A stretch of 64,000 bases of DNA from Petrolisthes cinctipes. Lineage: Eukaryota; Arthropoda; Malacostraca; Decapoda; Porcellanidae. The DNA lies in the NCBI GenBank assembly GCA_033782935.1, contig JAWQEG010001323.1, positions 915,501-979,500 on the forward strand. The letters run 5' to 3'. The first letter of the stretch is position 1, and each line of letters begins with the position of its first letter. Position numbers and translations under genes: made by a program. The notes beneath the pieces are model-generated. The model was not told the DNA's origin. It worked only from the letters and a program-made list of their open reading frames with translations, and made no database searches. Below, piece after piece: positions 38,333 to 50,900 of this stretch.

Positions 38333-41300
38333 GTAAGTTAAGATAGTGTGTTTTGGTATAATAATTTGGTAAATTTACAGAAGTACTGAGTTCACTATAT
38401 TGTATATTTTAGTATCATTACCCACTATTTTGGACCATTCTAAGACCCTTTTGGTAAATATTGAAAGAATTACCGTTATCGCGTACGGTTTTTCTACCTT
38501 CATTACCCACTTAGGTAAATATTGAAAGAATTACCGTTATTGCGTACGATTTTTCTACCTTTATTACCCACTTATTTAGACCATTCTAAGACTATTTTCG
38601 GTATTTATTGAAAGAATTACCGTTTTGTAGCAGTGTTGCCAAATCTGGCTAGGTCCCAGTATTTTGCCCTGGTCATTTCCTGTACTTTATCACGGTTATT
38701 TCCCTGTAGTTTGCCCAGGTTAGGTCCCGGTAGTCTGATGCGGTCTAGGTTAGGTTAGGTTAGGTCAGGTCAAGTAAGGTCAGGCTAATTTCAAAATGCC
38801 CCATATGAATATACCCTATCTTGGAAGTGGGGCATTGGCGGAGGAAATGCCATAGAAGAAAATAGTCTTAGAATGGTCTAAATAAGTGGGTAATGAAGGT
38901 AGAAAAACCGTACCCGATAATGGTAATTCTTTTAATATTTACCCTATTTTCTTCTGTCATTTCCTCTGCATTTCCAAGATATTCAAATGCATATTCAAAT
39001 GGGGCATTTTGAAATTAGCCTGACCTGATCTAGCCTAACCTAGACCGCATCAGACTACCGGGACCTAACCTGGGCAAACTACCGGGAAATAACCGTGGTA
39101 AAGTACAGGAAATGACAGGGCAAAATACTGAGACCTAGCCGGATCTAGCAACACTGCTACAAAACAGCAATTCTATCAATAAATACCATACTTTTCATCT
39201 ATGGTGTTTCTCTCGGAGATGCCCCATTTTTGAGATATGCCTCGTTTTACAAACATAATTTAGAAATTAGTCTGACCTAACCTAACCTAGACCACAGCAG
39301 ACTACCGGGATCTTACCTGGGCAAACTACCGGGATATAACCAGTGTAAATTATCATAAAGTGACCGGAGCAAATTCCTGGGACATAGCTGGATGTGGTAA
39401 CACTGCGTGGCCCTAGCCAAGAACACAGTACTTCTGTAATAATACCAATAATTTATAGTGTGTGTAGTTGTGATTAATTGTTATAATTTTGCTTGAGTGG
39501 CAAATCATGACTTATTGCTGTTGTCAAGGTTGTGATAAGTTTGTAACTGTTTAGTTTTTGGTAAGCATGGGAAAGGAATATTTACATGTGATACTCTGAG
39601 ATACACAGTCAGTGTAGTTTGGAGAGGAGTTTGAACCTGATCTGTGGAAATATCTAGTTATTCATGCAAATGATTAGGTTATAAATACACGAGTATTGCC
39701 ACAATAACCCACCTAACTAAGATTTACACCATTGCTGCACCCAGACCAGTATTAGGTGTAGCCTCTCCCCACCCCCTCCCCACACACACACACACACACA
39801 CACATTGCTCAGTTGCAAAAACATTCACGGTGCATACAATGGCGTGGTACCGGTACGATGACTCCATAGACAAACAACAGAGCTGTCATACATTACCACA
39901 CCACCGTATACACCACGGATGTTCTTGAATATGGCCCATATCACCAAGGCCAGGCTGCTGCAGAGGGGATTGAAGTATTAGAAGCAATGGGAGCTATGTA
40001 TTTATTTATTGGTAATGGGAATCTGAATGCACATTTTTATCCAGCAGTGTCAAAGCCAGAGATACACACTGCCCGGTTCCAGTCAGGCAAGGCTGGAGTC
40101 AAGGGGAAAACTGGGCTGAATCAGACAACAAAGATGCCTGTAGCCTACACTCCCATACCAGTGCAGGCCAGGCTCTCACACACTAAGGTAGAAATTGCAT
40201 GAAGTTTAGCTTCTATGACTGTATTAATACTAAGATTATAGTTATAATTATATCTACTGGAATGCTTGGTAAAAAAGACCCATGTATGTTCTGATAGGTA
40301 TAATTGATAGATGAATACAGTTTTTTGGCATGTATTGGGCCCTATTCACTAGTATTCAGATATGGCAGGAGAACAGAGTACTATATTATGGAGGGGAAGG
40401 GCAGGGGTGGGAAGCAGGGTTAACAGGATGCTAAAATAAAGAATGTGGCTAGAGAATGAGAGTTTACCAAGAAAGTGTGTTACATCCAAGGAGAGACATG
40501 GAACCTGTTAGTACCATATCAGTACACCCAGTGGAAAAGGAGAGATGCAAACAAATTGGAAAACAGAACCTCCTAAGAATTCCAGACTATATATCTTTTT
40601 CTCAGTCCTTCTCTCTATATGTGATGGATACTTGGATGATAGTATAATTATGTTAGAAGAGCTGCCTTTCATCTAAATAAGCAATAGCACAACATTGTTG
40701 ATGAAATTAGTGCTCATATGGTGTATATTTTATGCAATCTATTAATCCATTTTGTCGTCTCGGCAACCAGTTAGGGTACAGTACTAGCATATTTAGACTA
40801 ATCACTGAGGTTAAGCAGTTCAATTGTCTTGTATAATCAGTATGATATTTATGTTTGAGGAAGTTTTGAAATCACCTTTTTAATTTATTATATTTCAGGA
40901 AACAAATATTTCTGGGCAGTCCCAGACCCAGTCTTCCAGTCAAGTGTCTTCTGAGTCATCTGAAAGTTCCTCCACAGAATCCCAGTCTCCAGTCCCACCC
41001 TCCCCCTGCAAGTCACCCACAGGTAGCCTGATGCTTCCTATAATTGTATGGCAAAGCAAACCTCAATTTTATGGTTTAACCTGACATAATGTTCATAAGT
41101 ATGTGTGGTAATGTGCATGAGAGGGTGAATTAACAGGAGTAAGGAGATGATCTTTGTTTTAGTTTAGAAGTCAGGCATGCTTCTGCATGGTGTAGTGAGA
41201 AGTTGTGTGAATAGGTGGTTGTCAAAGCTGGTGGAGTTGTATAGAGTGGAATCATTGGCATATGAGTGGATAAGGGAAGAGGTACCGTAAAACTCCCTAA

Positions 41301-44300
41301 CTTCGGACTGCGCCATAATTTCGGACATTTCGCGTAAAAATGTAATAATTCAACTGTACTGGAAGAGAGTGCTATATTTGCAAAAATTACGATGGTGTTA
41401 GTTAGGGGAATGTTCAAAGACTATTATATATAAATTCTATTACAATAGCTTGAATATGTGTGGGTGAAAATATTCGACAAATGCAATGAAAAAAAAGTCT
41501 GCATTTTTTAACTCTGCAAAACTTTGTTCACACAGAACAAAGAGTTTCAATTGTAAGAACATGAATGGTACGATTATACGTGGACACTCTCTGTAAGTAC
41601 TGGGCAGTAAACAAATTTAAAATATATGCATGCATAACCGTGTTATGATTTTTTTAATGAATATTTCTATTTTTTACAGAAAAAAGTCCAACTTGGGACA
41701 GACAAATTAATACGGTACCGGTACTTGACCGCAAGCAGAGGATAATTTTTGATGTAGATGTAAACCTTTGGCCTAAGTAATGATACCAGTACCCAAATAA
41801 TATGTAATATAGTTCTGTAAGATTGTCAGTACTACCAGTACCAAAGTTATTGCCTGTAAGGTGCTACAGTATGGTGCCTTAACCAGTAATGAGTTTTATT
41901 TTGAAGAAAAAAGTTATATTAGTTATTTAGTTACAGTATATTTTAAACAGGTAATCAAGTCAAGGAATACAGGAAGTGGGTGTGTGTGTCATTAGTACCT
42001 GGAATTATGTTATTATGTATATGTACCTTATGTAGGTCCTATTATGTTATTTCAGTATGCATTTGTTGAGTCAGTGAGGTAGCAACTTGATATTTAGGTG
42101 AAATTTTTTTTGGAAGAAGAGGTCACTTCCTCTTCCGGTTTTGTGTATATGCAATGCGTTTTTTTTTTTTTTTTTTTTTTTTTTTTTGGCTAGAAAAGTT
42201 TTAGAATAGTTCTTAGTTAGATCTATGCCAAGAAAACCTCACTACAATGTGATATGATGCAACTTATTGTGATCTCAATTTATGTGCTTAAAAAAGAAGC
42301 TATTTTTGGATATATCTCTTTATATTTATATAACTCGGGCCATGAATGCGGCAAATTTTTTTTTACATTTTTTAAAAACTCCTCAGGTGTCCGAAGTTCA
42401 GCCAGCGTGTCCAGAGGTCGATGCTGTTAACCATTCTCATGTTTAAAGGGAAAATACAACCCTGTTCGAAGTTGGGAAGAGCTGTCCGAAGTTAGGAAAT
42501 TTCTGCCTAACTTCGGACACTTCAAAATTGAATAAAAAAGCACGAATTTAGCGTGCTTAATGCTTGATTTATTTTATTATATGGATTTAGTAGGTACTCT
42601 ACTTGGCTACCACGTGACACCAACAGGAATAAAATTGCATCATTATTAACAGAGTTATCCACTAAAACATGTAAAAAATGTCCGAAGTTAGGGTGTTTTA
42701 CGGTACAGCTAAGATCATCGATGAAAAGAGGACAGAGCCCTGAGGACTGCCACTGTTGATAGCCTGTAAAGATGAGCAGTGACCATCTATAACAGCAGCT
42801 AATTAGTGGCTAGAAAGAAATGCGTGAAAATTGAAGTTTGTGACAAATTCTATCAAAAGCTCTTGATATGTTTAGCTCAACAGTAAAAGTTTCATATATA
42901 CTATATACACCCCACACTACAGGATCTTACCTGAATGTGTGGAGTGGAGGATGGAAAGAAATTGAGTGAGAGATCATGTAACAGTACACACCCAGTTGTA
43001 TAGTAACTCCATATAGTAGCTATCCATATGTTAACTGACACAGTGTGAATTAATGGATGAAATGTATAAACATTTCATAACTGTATGATACGAGAGCAAT
43101 AATAATTTAGTTTATTTCAGTGATAATTGAACCTCCTGTGCAATGTACTTGCTTAACTAAGTGTTCTCTTGAAGCACATTGTAATGATGTCATTGCCATC
43201 ACAATATTTCAATATCTTTAGGAATCTAAAGTTGAGAATATGATTCTAATGTACACTGTAATTAATTACTGTTAAAATCTTATTCCTTGCCTTCAGGAAG
43301 TCATGCAATGAATGTAAAAATCCGACTTGGGGATAATAACTCCTATGAGGTGATCCCAACGAATGGGAAAGGTGCTACTGATCCTAGTGGGAGAGAGGAC
43401 ATGAAGAAAGAAGGAGAAGCAATACAGAAAAAAGAGGGAGTACAGGAGACAGTAGAGAAAGAATTAACTTTGGAGAGATTACAGCAGCAACAGAAACTGA
43501 TTGAGGAACAGAATAAGCGGAGGAGAGAACTCTTGGTTCAAGCCATTGCTGACAGGTAAGTGTTGATTGCAAAAATGTGCTTCTTTTTACAGTGGAATGG
43601 GCAATATTTTGGCTAATTAGGAACTTCTGATTCCATATAACTAAACCACTGATCAGACCTAAACTGAGTTACAGTGTACTGTTTTCTTGCAGATTGAAGA
43701 ATGAGTGGTATCAAATTTACCAACAGCATATTTTATTGCATAAATGTACTACTGTATTGTTAGAACTGAAAAGTGGTGTAATGTTATCCTTTAAGTATAA
43801 ATCATTGTGTTATTAATAAGCCTGTGATAATGTCTGCAAATTTGAGGCTACCGTCTATAAGGAATACGGACTGATTCTCTTAGTAGATTCTTTATTAAAC
43901 ATGTCTTGTTATCCAGCAATAGATTGAAATATTTGTCAAATTCTTTCAGGAGTCGACAAACTCAGTTTGAAGCCCAGAAGTTAAAGCAGATCCAGACTGA
44001 ACTGGGTAAGTTGGACTCCCTGCTGTCAACTGATGTCGGGATTTTGCGAGACCAAATTGAAATGGCCAGTCTGGAGTTCAATGAGGCCCAGTAAGTATAG
44101 GACATCAAGGGATTTCTTGCAACTTTAAAATCAAGTAATAATGTTCACTGACTGAACAGGAGTAAAAAACCTTGCTGTGTGTGTCTAGCCTTAAATCAGT
44201 AGATGGATGGGGCACTCCCAGGAAAGATTGAGGCACAGGCAGTATTAATGGATGGATGAAGCTGCATATTTGACCATAATGTATCATGTTTCCTGTCATC

Positions 44301-45772
44301 CCATGTTCTTATGAAATTATTAAGGTTTGCCAGTTTCAGTCAGGGAAACCAGAAAAATCATTAATGGATTGTGAGTTAAAGGAAACAGGCTGTCATCTAT
44401 CCAGTGGGGATACCCAATTTACTGCTCATTACCATTTGTAAATTCACCTTTTCAGAAAGAGATATGACCGAGCAGAGCGCGAGTACATTGAGGCCAAGCT
44501 ACAGCTATTCAGTCGGCTGGAGAAGAAGGAACTGCTTACTGAACACCTCTGTCGCATTATTGAAGCCAATGAGCGGCGCAAGGCTTCCAAACTCTCCCAG
44601 CTGATGGCAGAGTTGGAGCTGGCTGATGTGGCAATGGGTGGAGGAGAGGCCAACCATACACCCTCTGACCAGGTACTATTTGCTGATAATGATCCTTAGT
44701 TTAGAACACCTGGATGTTTTTATAGACTTAGTAACCCTTATGCACCAGCACCAGGATATGTCAAATGGCACATATCAAGTACATGGGATACAGTATATGG
44801 CACAGATATTTCCTGCCACTGTTTTTATATGAATTAGGGTCATGTGTCTCAAGTCTAACATGAAAGATGTTCTGGAGTCTGTATTTGCTTCCGGCCACTT
44901 TGCCCGTTTTGGCAGCCACTGTTCACACCACCACTACAGCCAGTATATTTAATAAAACTCATTCTTATTACAACATTGAATTTTCAGTTTGTTTACCAGA
45001 AAGTTTTGACAACTTTTTTGTTTAGGTACTGTAGATATAACAAAGGTGAAGTGTTCAGGAGCCAAAGAATTTAACCCAATTGGGGGTAAGGTTCAGAGGA
45101 TGGTGATGTGACTTGAAAATGTATTGTGTTTGAGGGCTTGGCAAGTACAAATATACAGTAATATGAAAATAGGCCCTGGACAGAGAGAGATGGTGTCTCG
45201 ATAAAAACACCGGCCCCCATTACCTCACTGGGTTGGCGTCAGGAAGAGCATCCGGCCTATAAAAATCTGCCTCACTTTTTATGAAATGTCTTCTAGAGCT
45301 GGCCAGAGATTAGGTTAGCTTGGAAGGCTATTTCTAAAAACCGTCCAACGCATGCCAGCATGTAAGACGGACGTTAAACCGAATATGATGATGATGATGA
45401 TGAAAAATGTTTATCTGTCTTATTATTTACACTTAACTCTTATTTCAGGTGCTGCCACAGCTTGCCAGTTTAGATGAGGTAACATATGCAGCTTGCAACA
45501 CCATTAAAGACCCAAGGAAAACAAGTCTTGCCCTTCAGAAAGGCTTGTCAAAGATAAATGGAGACATCCCTTTGGAAGATATCCAGAAATTAATCAATGC
45601 AGAGAAACCAGATGAAGGTACAAAATCAGAATCAGGTGTGAGTGACATCAAAGCAGACAGCTCTGAGACTGAGAGTGGAAGGGATGTGCTGGTGGCTGAT
45701 GGAGGGGCCGAGGGTGGAGCTGGTGATGCTGATAGGGAGGAAGAACAGTGTGGAGACAAAGAGCAGAGATAA
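38239..45772 (+). CDS. GORAB: RAB6-interacting golgin (GORAB), 7 coding exons, 433 aa
   Basis: Exons 38239-38332, 40045-40187, 40899-41022, 43297-43555, 43950-44090, 44456-44672 and 45449-45772 splice by GT..AG with phases 1,0,1,2,2,0 into 1302 nt. The N-terminus [17 protein letters not shown] matches the GWAGF.EEE...K motif of GORAB. Residues ~176-315 form a long coiled coil whose sequence ([75 protein letters not shown]) is the family signature. GORAB sits at the trans-Golgi, binds RAB6 and ARF5 and helps COPI traffic; the fly protein also binds Sas-6 in centriole duplication. Odd points: a Ser/Gln-rich exon 3 ([20 protein letters not shown]) and an acidic, Gly-rich tail ([15 protein letters not shown]). 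Intron 3 carries a 1.4-kb transposon. I am confident of the family; exon 2 is chosen by splice phase. Confidence 0.9.
38454..39420. mobile_element. Mosaic of FBT elements in GORAB intron 1
   Basis: GGTAAATATTGAAAGAATTA occurs at 38454 and again at 38514. A full inverted unit (GGTATTTATTGAAAG, CAGTGTTGCCAAATCTGGCT, GGTTAGGTTAGGTTAGG, to TTTAATATTTACCC) spans about 38600-38943, and a reverse-oriented partial unit runs to AATAAATACC near 39186. A more diverged fragment (CCTAACCTAACCTAGACC) follows to 39420. Confidence 0.75.
39781..39803. repeat. (CA)n microsatellite
   Basis: Uninterrupted CA dinucleotides. Confidence 0.95.
39825..39945. mobile_element. Foldback MITE (GGTGCATACAATGGCGTGGT), third copy
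   Basis: ACATTCACGGTGCATACAAT and CACACCACCGTATACACCAC arms, followed by GAATATGGCCC; same family as 27418-27668. Confidence 0.75.
40045..40187 (+). CDS. GORAB: GORAB coding exon 2 (predicted)
   Basis: Acceptor TTTTTATCCAG and donor GTAGAA give matching phases. Encodes [20 protein letters not shown] and a Pro/Thr-containing linker. Weakly conserved region, so the boundaries are less sure. Confidence 0.6.
40899..41022 (+). CDS. GORAB: GORAB coding exon 3
   Basis: Acceptor TATATTTCAG, donor GTAGCC. Ser/Gln-rich low-complexity segment ending PSPCKSPT. Confidence 0.7.
41140..41282 (-). pseudogene. LINE RT fragment, downstream half, in GORAB intron 3
   Basis: The minus strand reads [16 protein letters not shown] and [11 protein letters not shown]. 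This is the RT active-site region (Y-A-N-D here, normally Y-A-D-D). It continues the frame found at 42870-42706 on the other side of the inserted TA element. Confidence 0.65.
41285..42703. mobile_element. 1.4-kb TA-flanked transposon (CCGTAAAAC ends)
   Basis: Ends CCGTAAAACTCCCTAACTTC and GAAGTTAGGGTGTTTTACGG are inverted copies of about 25 bp, flanked by TA at 41283-41284 and 42704-42705. Removing it rejoins the RT fragment. The core GTCCGAAGTTAG recurs inside (near 42386, 42488, 42508 inverted). No transposase ORF. A T-run of ~32 lies at 42157-42188. Tc1/mariner or pogo group by target site. Confidence 0.8.
42706..42870 (-). pseudogene. LINE RT fragment, upstream half
   Basis: The minus strand reads [10 protein letters not shown], then [14 protein letters not shown], parallel to 'KAFDRV.H' and 'PQGSVLSP.LF.L.INDL' of RT. 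Decayed, with several frame losses. Confidence 0.65.
43297..43555 (+). CDS. GORAB: GORAB coding exon 4
   Basis: Acceptor TGCCTTCAG, donor GTAAGT. Includes [14 protein letters not shown] and the start of the coiled coil ([20 protein letters not shown]). Confidence 0.9.
43950..44090 (+). CDS. GORAB: GORAB coding exon 5
   Basis: Acceptor TTCTTTCAG, donor GTAAGT. Encodes [18 protein letters not shown] to [10 protein letters not shown]. Confidence 0.92.
44456..44672 (+). CDS. GORAB: GORAB coding exon 6
   Basis: Acceptor CTTTTCAG, donor GTACTA. Encodes [20 protein letters not shown] and [19 protein letters not shown], the most conserved block. Confidence 0.92.
45190..45410 (+). mobile_element. 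SINE/LINE 3' end with (GATGAT)n tail
   Basis: GGGTTGGCGTCAGGAAGAGC then GCATGCCAGCATGTAAGACG and GACGTTAAACCGAATATGAT precede a GAT run. This 3' end is widespread in invertebrate genomes. It sits in GORAB intron 6. Confidence 0.8.
45449..45772 (+). CDS. GORAB: GORAB coding exon 7 with stop
   Basis: Acceptor CTTATTTCAG, reading [20 protein letters not shown] through an acidic tail to TAA at 45770. Confidence 0.88.
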   Translation: MLPQLASLDEVTYAACNTIKDPRKTSLALQKGLSKINGDIPLEDIQKLINAEKPDEGTKSESGVSDIKADSSETESGRDVLVADGGAEGGAGDADREEEQCGDKEQR

Positions 45773-47910
45773 TCAGATATGCATTCATATTTGTAGGTAG
45801 AGTTTACATGTTAGGAGAGGTATTATAAGTTTATGGTACAGTACATATACAGTACAGTACATGTATTGTGGTATCTTTTAGTACAGTAATGAAAATATGC
45901 TTCCATGAATGTTAGCTAACATAACTGCTGGACAATGTTACTAAAATTATAGAAAAATAATCACAGAAGAAAAAAATTGCAATATAAGGGCTGTAGGTAT
46001 ATCATTTAAGTGCAAATATGAGTGTCATAATCCATTTTCTCTCCATACATCACTACACTTTTATGAAAACTGCAGACAGTTTTCTGAAAACAAAAGATTA
46101 CGAAAGAGGAACTGTCGATAATTTATAGCTGATTGATTTTATGACTAGTTGCATCCATTTAATCAAATTTTATCATTTCACAATGTTTGTGATATAGTTT
46201 CAAGCTATATAATATATAAGATGGATCATCAGTGTCCATCTTTGAATTCCGGTGTTCTCAGATTGTCTGTACAACATGAACATGGTTGTGTCTCCCAAAA
46301 ATCAGGAATTAGACCAAGATTTCATCAAGTTGGTGTACCCTATTACATAATGACGGAATAAGTGCTTGTATGACTATGATTTCGTTGCGCTACTTAACTT
46401 TGACATGAGGTAGCAATTGCCATAAAATAATACAAATGACATGCTTCAAATCAATGGTATCACAGCAATATTCAGGTGGTTTAGACTAAAGCTTACATTT
46501 TTTTATTGAATGAATACTTGAAAGAAACTTCTTGTCAAACAGATCTAGAGTTATGATGAGAATAATTTATAGGCAATAAAGAGCTTCCATGACTTCTGAA
46601 ACAGTAGAACAAAATACTCTGTTACTTATTTAGGATGGTGAACATTTTGTGTCACTGCATTTATGAATGTAATTGGACAGTTTTATATATAAGTTTGATT
46701 CACAAATGCTCAAAGGTAACTAAGTATTGTATACACTAATTTGAGCAGTGATGCACGGGTGTAGAATCTACCAGAGCTGAAGTTTGTAGAGTCGAGTGCC
46801 ACTGTGTTCTATTTTGCCATTTCTTGACATGCAGAATATCTGGCAACTTATATTTGACAAAGCAATATAATATCTTTCCCTGACTCCCAAATTACAATTA
46901 TCTAGAGCTGGACTTCCAGTTAAATACAACTTTTGTAATGTATAAGGCCCCGTCCACATGATCAGACAAACATTGCTACCAAATCCAGTTCCAATACACA
47001 TGTTTGGTAGGTATGTAGCAGGCACGATAGTGTGGAGCCTGCTGGGAACTGCTACATCTTGTAACACTGCTAAAGAAGCGAGGGAAACAAGCTCAGGCTA
47101 TGGCCGGTCGTACTTGGCTTGCCCTTTAGTAGAACACTACTACAATAGCCATTGCCTTGTATATATTAGAAGAAAAAAGATTATCCACATGCTTCCAATT
47201 TTCAAGATAAGTAATGCTCTTTTATCCAGATGCTTCCATATGTGCCATGTTTAATGCAGATTTGGGGGTAAATCCTGCTCATTACCTTTTCTCAATTTGT
47301 AAGATATCACACAATCCGTAATCATGCAAATGAGAGCTTAATTATATTCAAATTTATCATGGAAATATATGAGTACCTGTAGTTACTCTAGTTTACTGAA
47401 GTCATAGTATTTTCTTTTTGTGTGATAAAACTATTTCTTTACTCTCCTACATTCCATCAGCTGCCTCTGTTTTCCCCTACCTCTTTCAGCTTTTCCTTTC
47501 CATTTAAATCATCTCATCTTCTCTTCTCTCTTTTCTTCTCTTTATGCCCAATTTTCCCACATGTAGCTTTCATTTCAGTTAACATGCAAACTCTCAGCAT
47601 TAACTATAATGTACAGTATCAGTGGAAATTTTGAATAATAATCGTAGTACATAAAATTTTTTACCATTTAGGTACTTTCACAGGACTAAAATGTATTCTG
47701 TTTGTAGTGTTGTTAGATGAAATGTGAGATGGCACAAAATACTTCATGCATAGTGTTTAATATATTCTTTTTATGCAATTATATACTTTAGGTTATATGG
47801 TAGCTACTTATCATTAAATACAAAGTGTTGTGCTAATTGTTATTTATCTTTTGTAAGTTTATATTTGTTTACTCAAGATGTGGTATATATATATTATAAT
47901 ACTTAAGAGT
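45773..47910 (+). other. GORAB 3' flank, probable 3' UTR
   Basis: AT-rich, with AATAAA at about 46577 as a candidate polyadenylation signal. No coding or repeat family recognised except vague similarity of 46945-46990 (GGCCCCGTCCACATGATC) to a MITE end. Confidence 0.4.
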
Positions 47911-47913
47911 ACA

Positions 47914-47987
47914 GGGTGTCCCTAAGTTTCTTGTGCACTTTAAATGATCAATAAATGTACAGTGCACAAAGATTGGCGGGACAGCCT
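47914..47987. mobile_element. Short mariner-type MITE (CAGGGTGTCCC ends)
   Basis: TA-CAGGGTGTCCCTAAGT at the left and GGGACAGCCTG-TA at the right; CAGGGTGTCCC is a common mariner end. Only about 75 bp. Confidence 0.65.
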
Positions 47988-47989
47988 GT

Positions 47990-50900
47990 ACTATATCTAA
48001 GAACTGGTACACAGACTTCTTGAAAGGTCTGTATTGTGTAATTTCATACATTCTGATCAATGCAGCCAAATACACCTGTGATTATGAAGGAGATTGACCT
48101 GGATATTGATATGGGCATGAACTCGACCTACAGAGACAATATATTAAAAAGAAAAAAGAACAAAACCTATGTAGTTGAGCTGGATTCATACTTGGCACAT
48201 CACTATACACAGTCATATGAATAAGAATCTTAGCCTTCATTATCTTCAATGTGACCTTGCAGTTCTACCGACGACTTAAGTTTGTTTGAATATTACATAG
48301 TCAAGTAATAGCAGTGCTCATGATATACAAGCAAAGGGATCCATACTTCCAAGTACAGTATTGTACCACAATTAATATTGCCGGTTCTCTCTCTCCAGTG
48401 ATTGAAAACCCAGGGATTATTGCCTTATAAATTTGGAGCACTGAGCCAAAAAGTTGTTGTGAACAGCTCAGTATCTGAAATCACTGCCGGCACTTCACAT
48501 TAAGGGAGAGAATTGACAACACTAACTATACTAGGTAGACGTCTGGGCAACTGCTTCCCGATAACCTTAGGTACTTGTCTGTAAATAATTCATATACAGG
48601 GTACTTGACATTTTCTGCCAAAGATTGTTTTTAAAATTCATTATTATTCCAAATTATAAATTATAAATTTTGGTAGCAACTTCATATTTAAGTATAAAAT
48701 GTTTTTCATGCAAACAAACATTTACTGTATTTATCCATCACATAATTTATTTCGGTTAAGGCAGGACACCTGACTAGCATTTAAACTTGTACGGTAGTAA
48801 ACATTGAAGGTTTAAACTCTGTAAGAGGTATGTGATACAACTATGATAAACAACAAATGGTGCATTAGATGTGAGAAGTTCCAACAATATTGATGGTGAG
48901 CAATGGAGGAACCTGCCACTACAATGGTACCTTCTTATGTGTAGAATCTTTGCTATCTCCCCCATGTTGGACTCGCATACAAGGATTACCGATACCTCTT
49001 GTTGTACTTTGGGGCTTCATTCTTAACTTGAAGTATAGCATATGATTATATCAGTGAATGAGTGGTCTTAAAACATCTGAACTTGTGTGATGTGCAGTTA
49101 ATGCAGAAAGTCAGACAGATTCAATTAGAACACACGTGACAAGGAATACTCTAATTTTTATAAATAATTCTCATACTTGTTTGGGGAAGTGTTCTTGCTG
49201 CCTCAACAGATTGAATTGTGAGTGCTTTCTCTCACACTTGTCTCAGGTTTTATACCGAGAGTAAGAGCTTCAACATTCAGGGTTATAAACATGGGGTGCA
49301 CAGGTTTCAATATCTGACACTGGAAATCTTATGCTACCCTGTTGTTTTGGCATATCACATTAGAAAAATCATGACATGCAATGAATTTGTAAATTTATTG
49401 TTGAAATTTTCTCCTGTCTCTACAAGAGAACCTCTGGGCATAAAACATATGCTCACAACCAGCAGGAGTGCATATTTAGGGTGTTAATATTTTTCCTTTG
49501 TGCATGAATGAATTACAGTATACTATATAGTTTAATTGTCCATTTACTTGTACTGTACCATCTTAGCACTAAATGCGCGCGCTATGTGGCCTGGCAATAT
49601 TTTTTTTCATCATCAAATTAAATATCTGTCTGAAAGTTGTTGACAAAGAAAGGGTGGAATAGACAAGCCTTGTGCAATGCTGACTTTACAGTCACTATTG
49701 GTCTATCCCTCTGATTCTGTTATTGTTTTATATAGTGAGGATTTCTTGATGGAAGTGCAGTTAGTATGCAGCTGCTCATTAGGTGTGAATAACTGTTAAT
49801 GTTTTTATGTCTGATGTGTTTTGAATTATAAATAATTATTAATTAGATGAGGGACTGTACTGTAACTTCTCCCAATAGTGACTGCTTTACCAGTTGGGTT
49901 ATTACAGTACAGTACCACTGTGGGTGTTGAATTCAAATACATACAGTATTTGCTAATTTGATACTTTGCTGTGGGATAAATATATGACAAGAGATTCTTC
50001 CATAGATATTCTAGTGATAAAATTTAAACTCTATAAATTTGCAATTTCAAATATGCTTTGGTTAAAGTCGAAAAATTGACCCAAATTGCGTTTAAGAAAT
50101 ATGTGAGTAGAGCAACTGCTTTGGGAGTAGTCAATTGTATTACGTGTATCTCCCTCACATGGCTGCTGCTTTGTTGTATCTCCCTCCGTATGTGTCACAG
50201 TAGCCCCTAGTGACCTTGTTGACCATGCTCGTCGAGTACAGTACTGTATATGGATCCTCAAGTCTCTATCATACTCCTATTCTGTTACACGTACAAGCTC
50301 CTCTTATATTTGTTAGTTTTCTTTTCCCATTTTTGTACCAAGGTGCTTGTTTTTTGTTATTATTATTGAATTGAAACTGCCTGCATATTTGAGGGGAAGC
50401 TTCTGTGTGTTACTGTACTAATATAGAGATGCATAATTATCTGAGAGTATGGTTTTATAGGTTACAGAATTCTTTTCTACAACTGTACCATTTTTCTGTT
50501 ATTATATTGCATTGGTAAATGGTACAAGTCATATAATTATGTACATCTGATAACATAAGCCTTCAGTGTCAAACTTATCATTTTCAATACACTGTAGTAT
50601 GTAATATGAATAATTTGCATGAGATAGTAATGAGTGGTTGTGAAAGGGCATTTTATCATAGTTGTAATATTTTATAATTTTGCTATTAAAACTAACCTGA
50701 ATTTCAAATGTAGTGGCTCACCATTTGTGAGTTCGCATACTTGTAGCTTTTGGGGGAAATTTACTTAATACTGTATATCAAGAGGATAGGCCATGCCTTT
50801 TCTGGAGTTGTTCCCCCAGTGGTTCACAGAGCTTTTTCAGGCATTTACAATGAAATAAAACTGTTCTATCAGTAATGCTGTTTAGAACATTATAATTCTC

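Noticed and set aside
46944..47070. GGCCCCGTCCACA start resembling a MITE end
   Set aside because: No inverted partner end or target duplication found.
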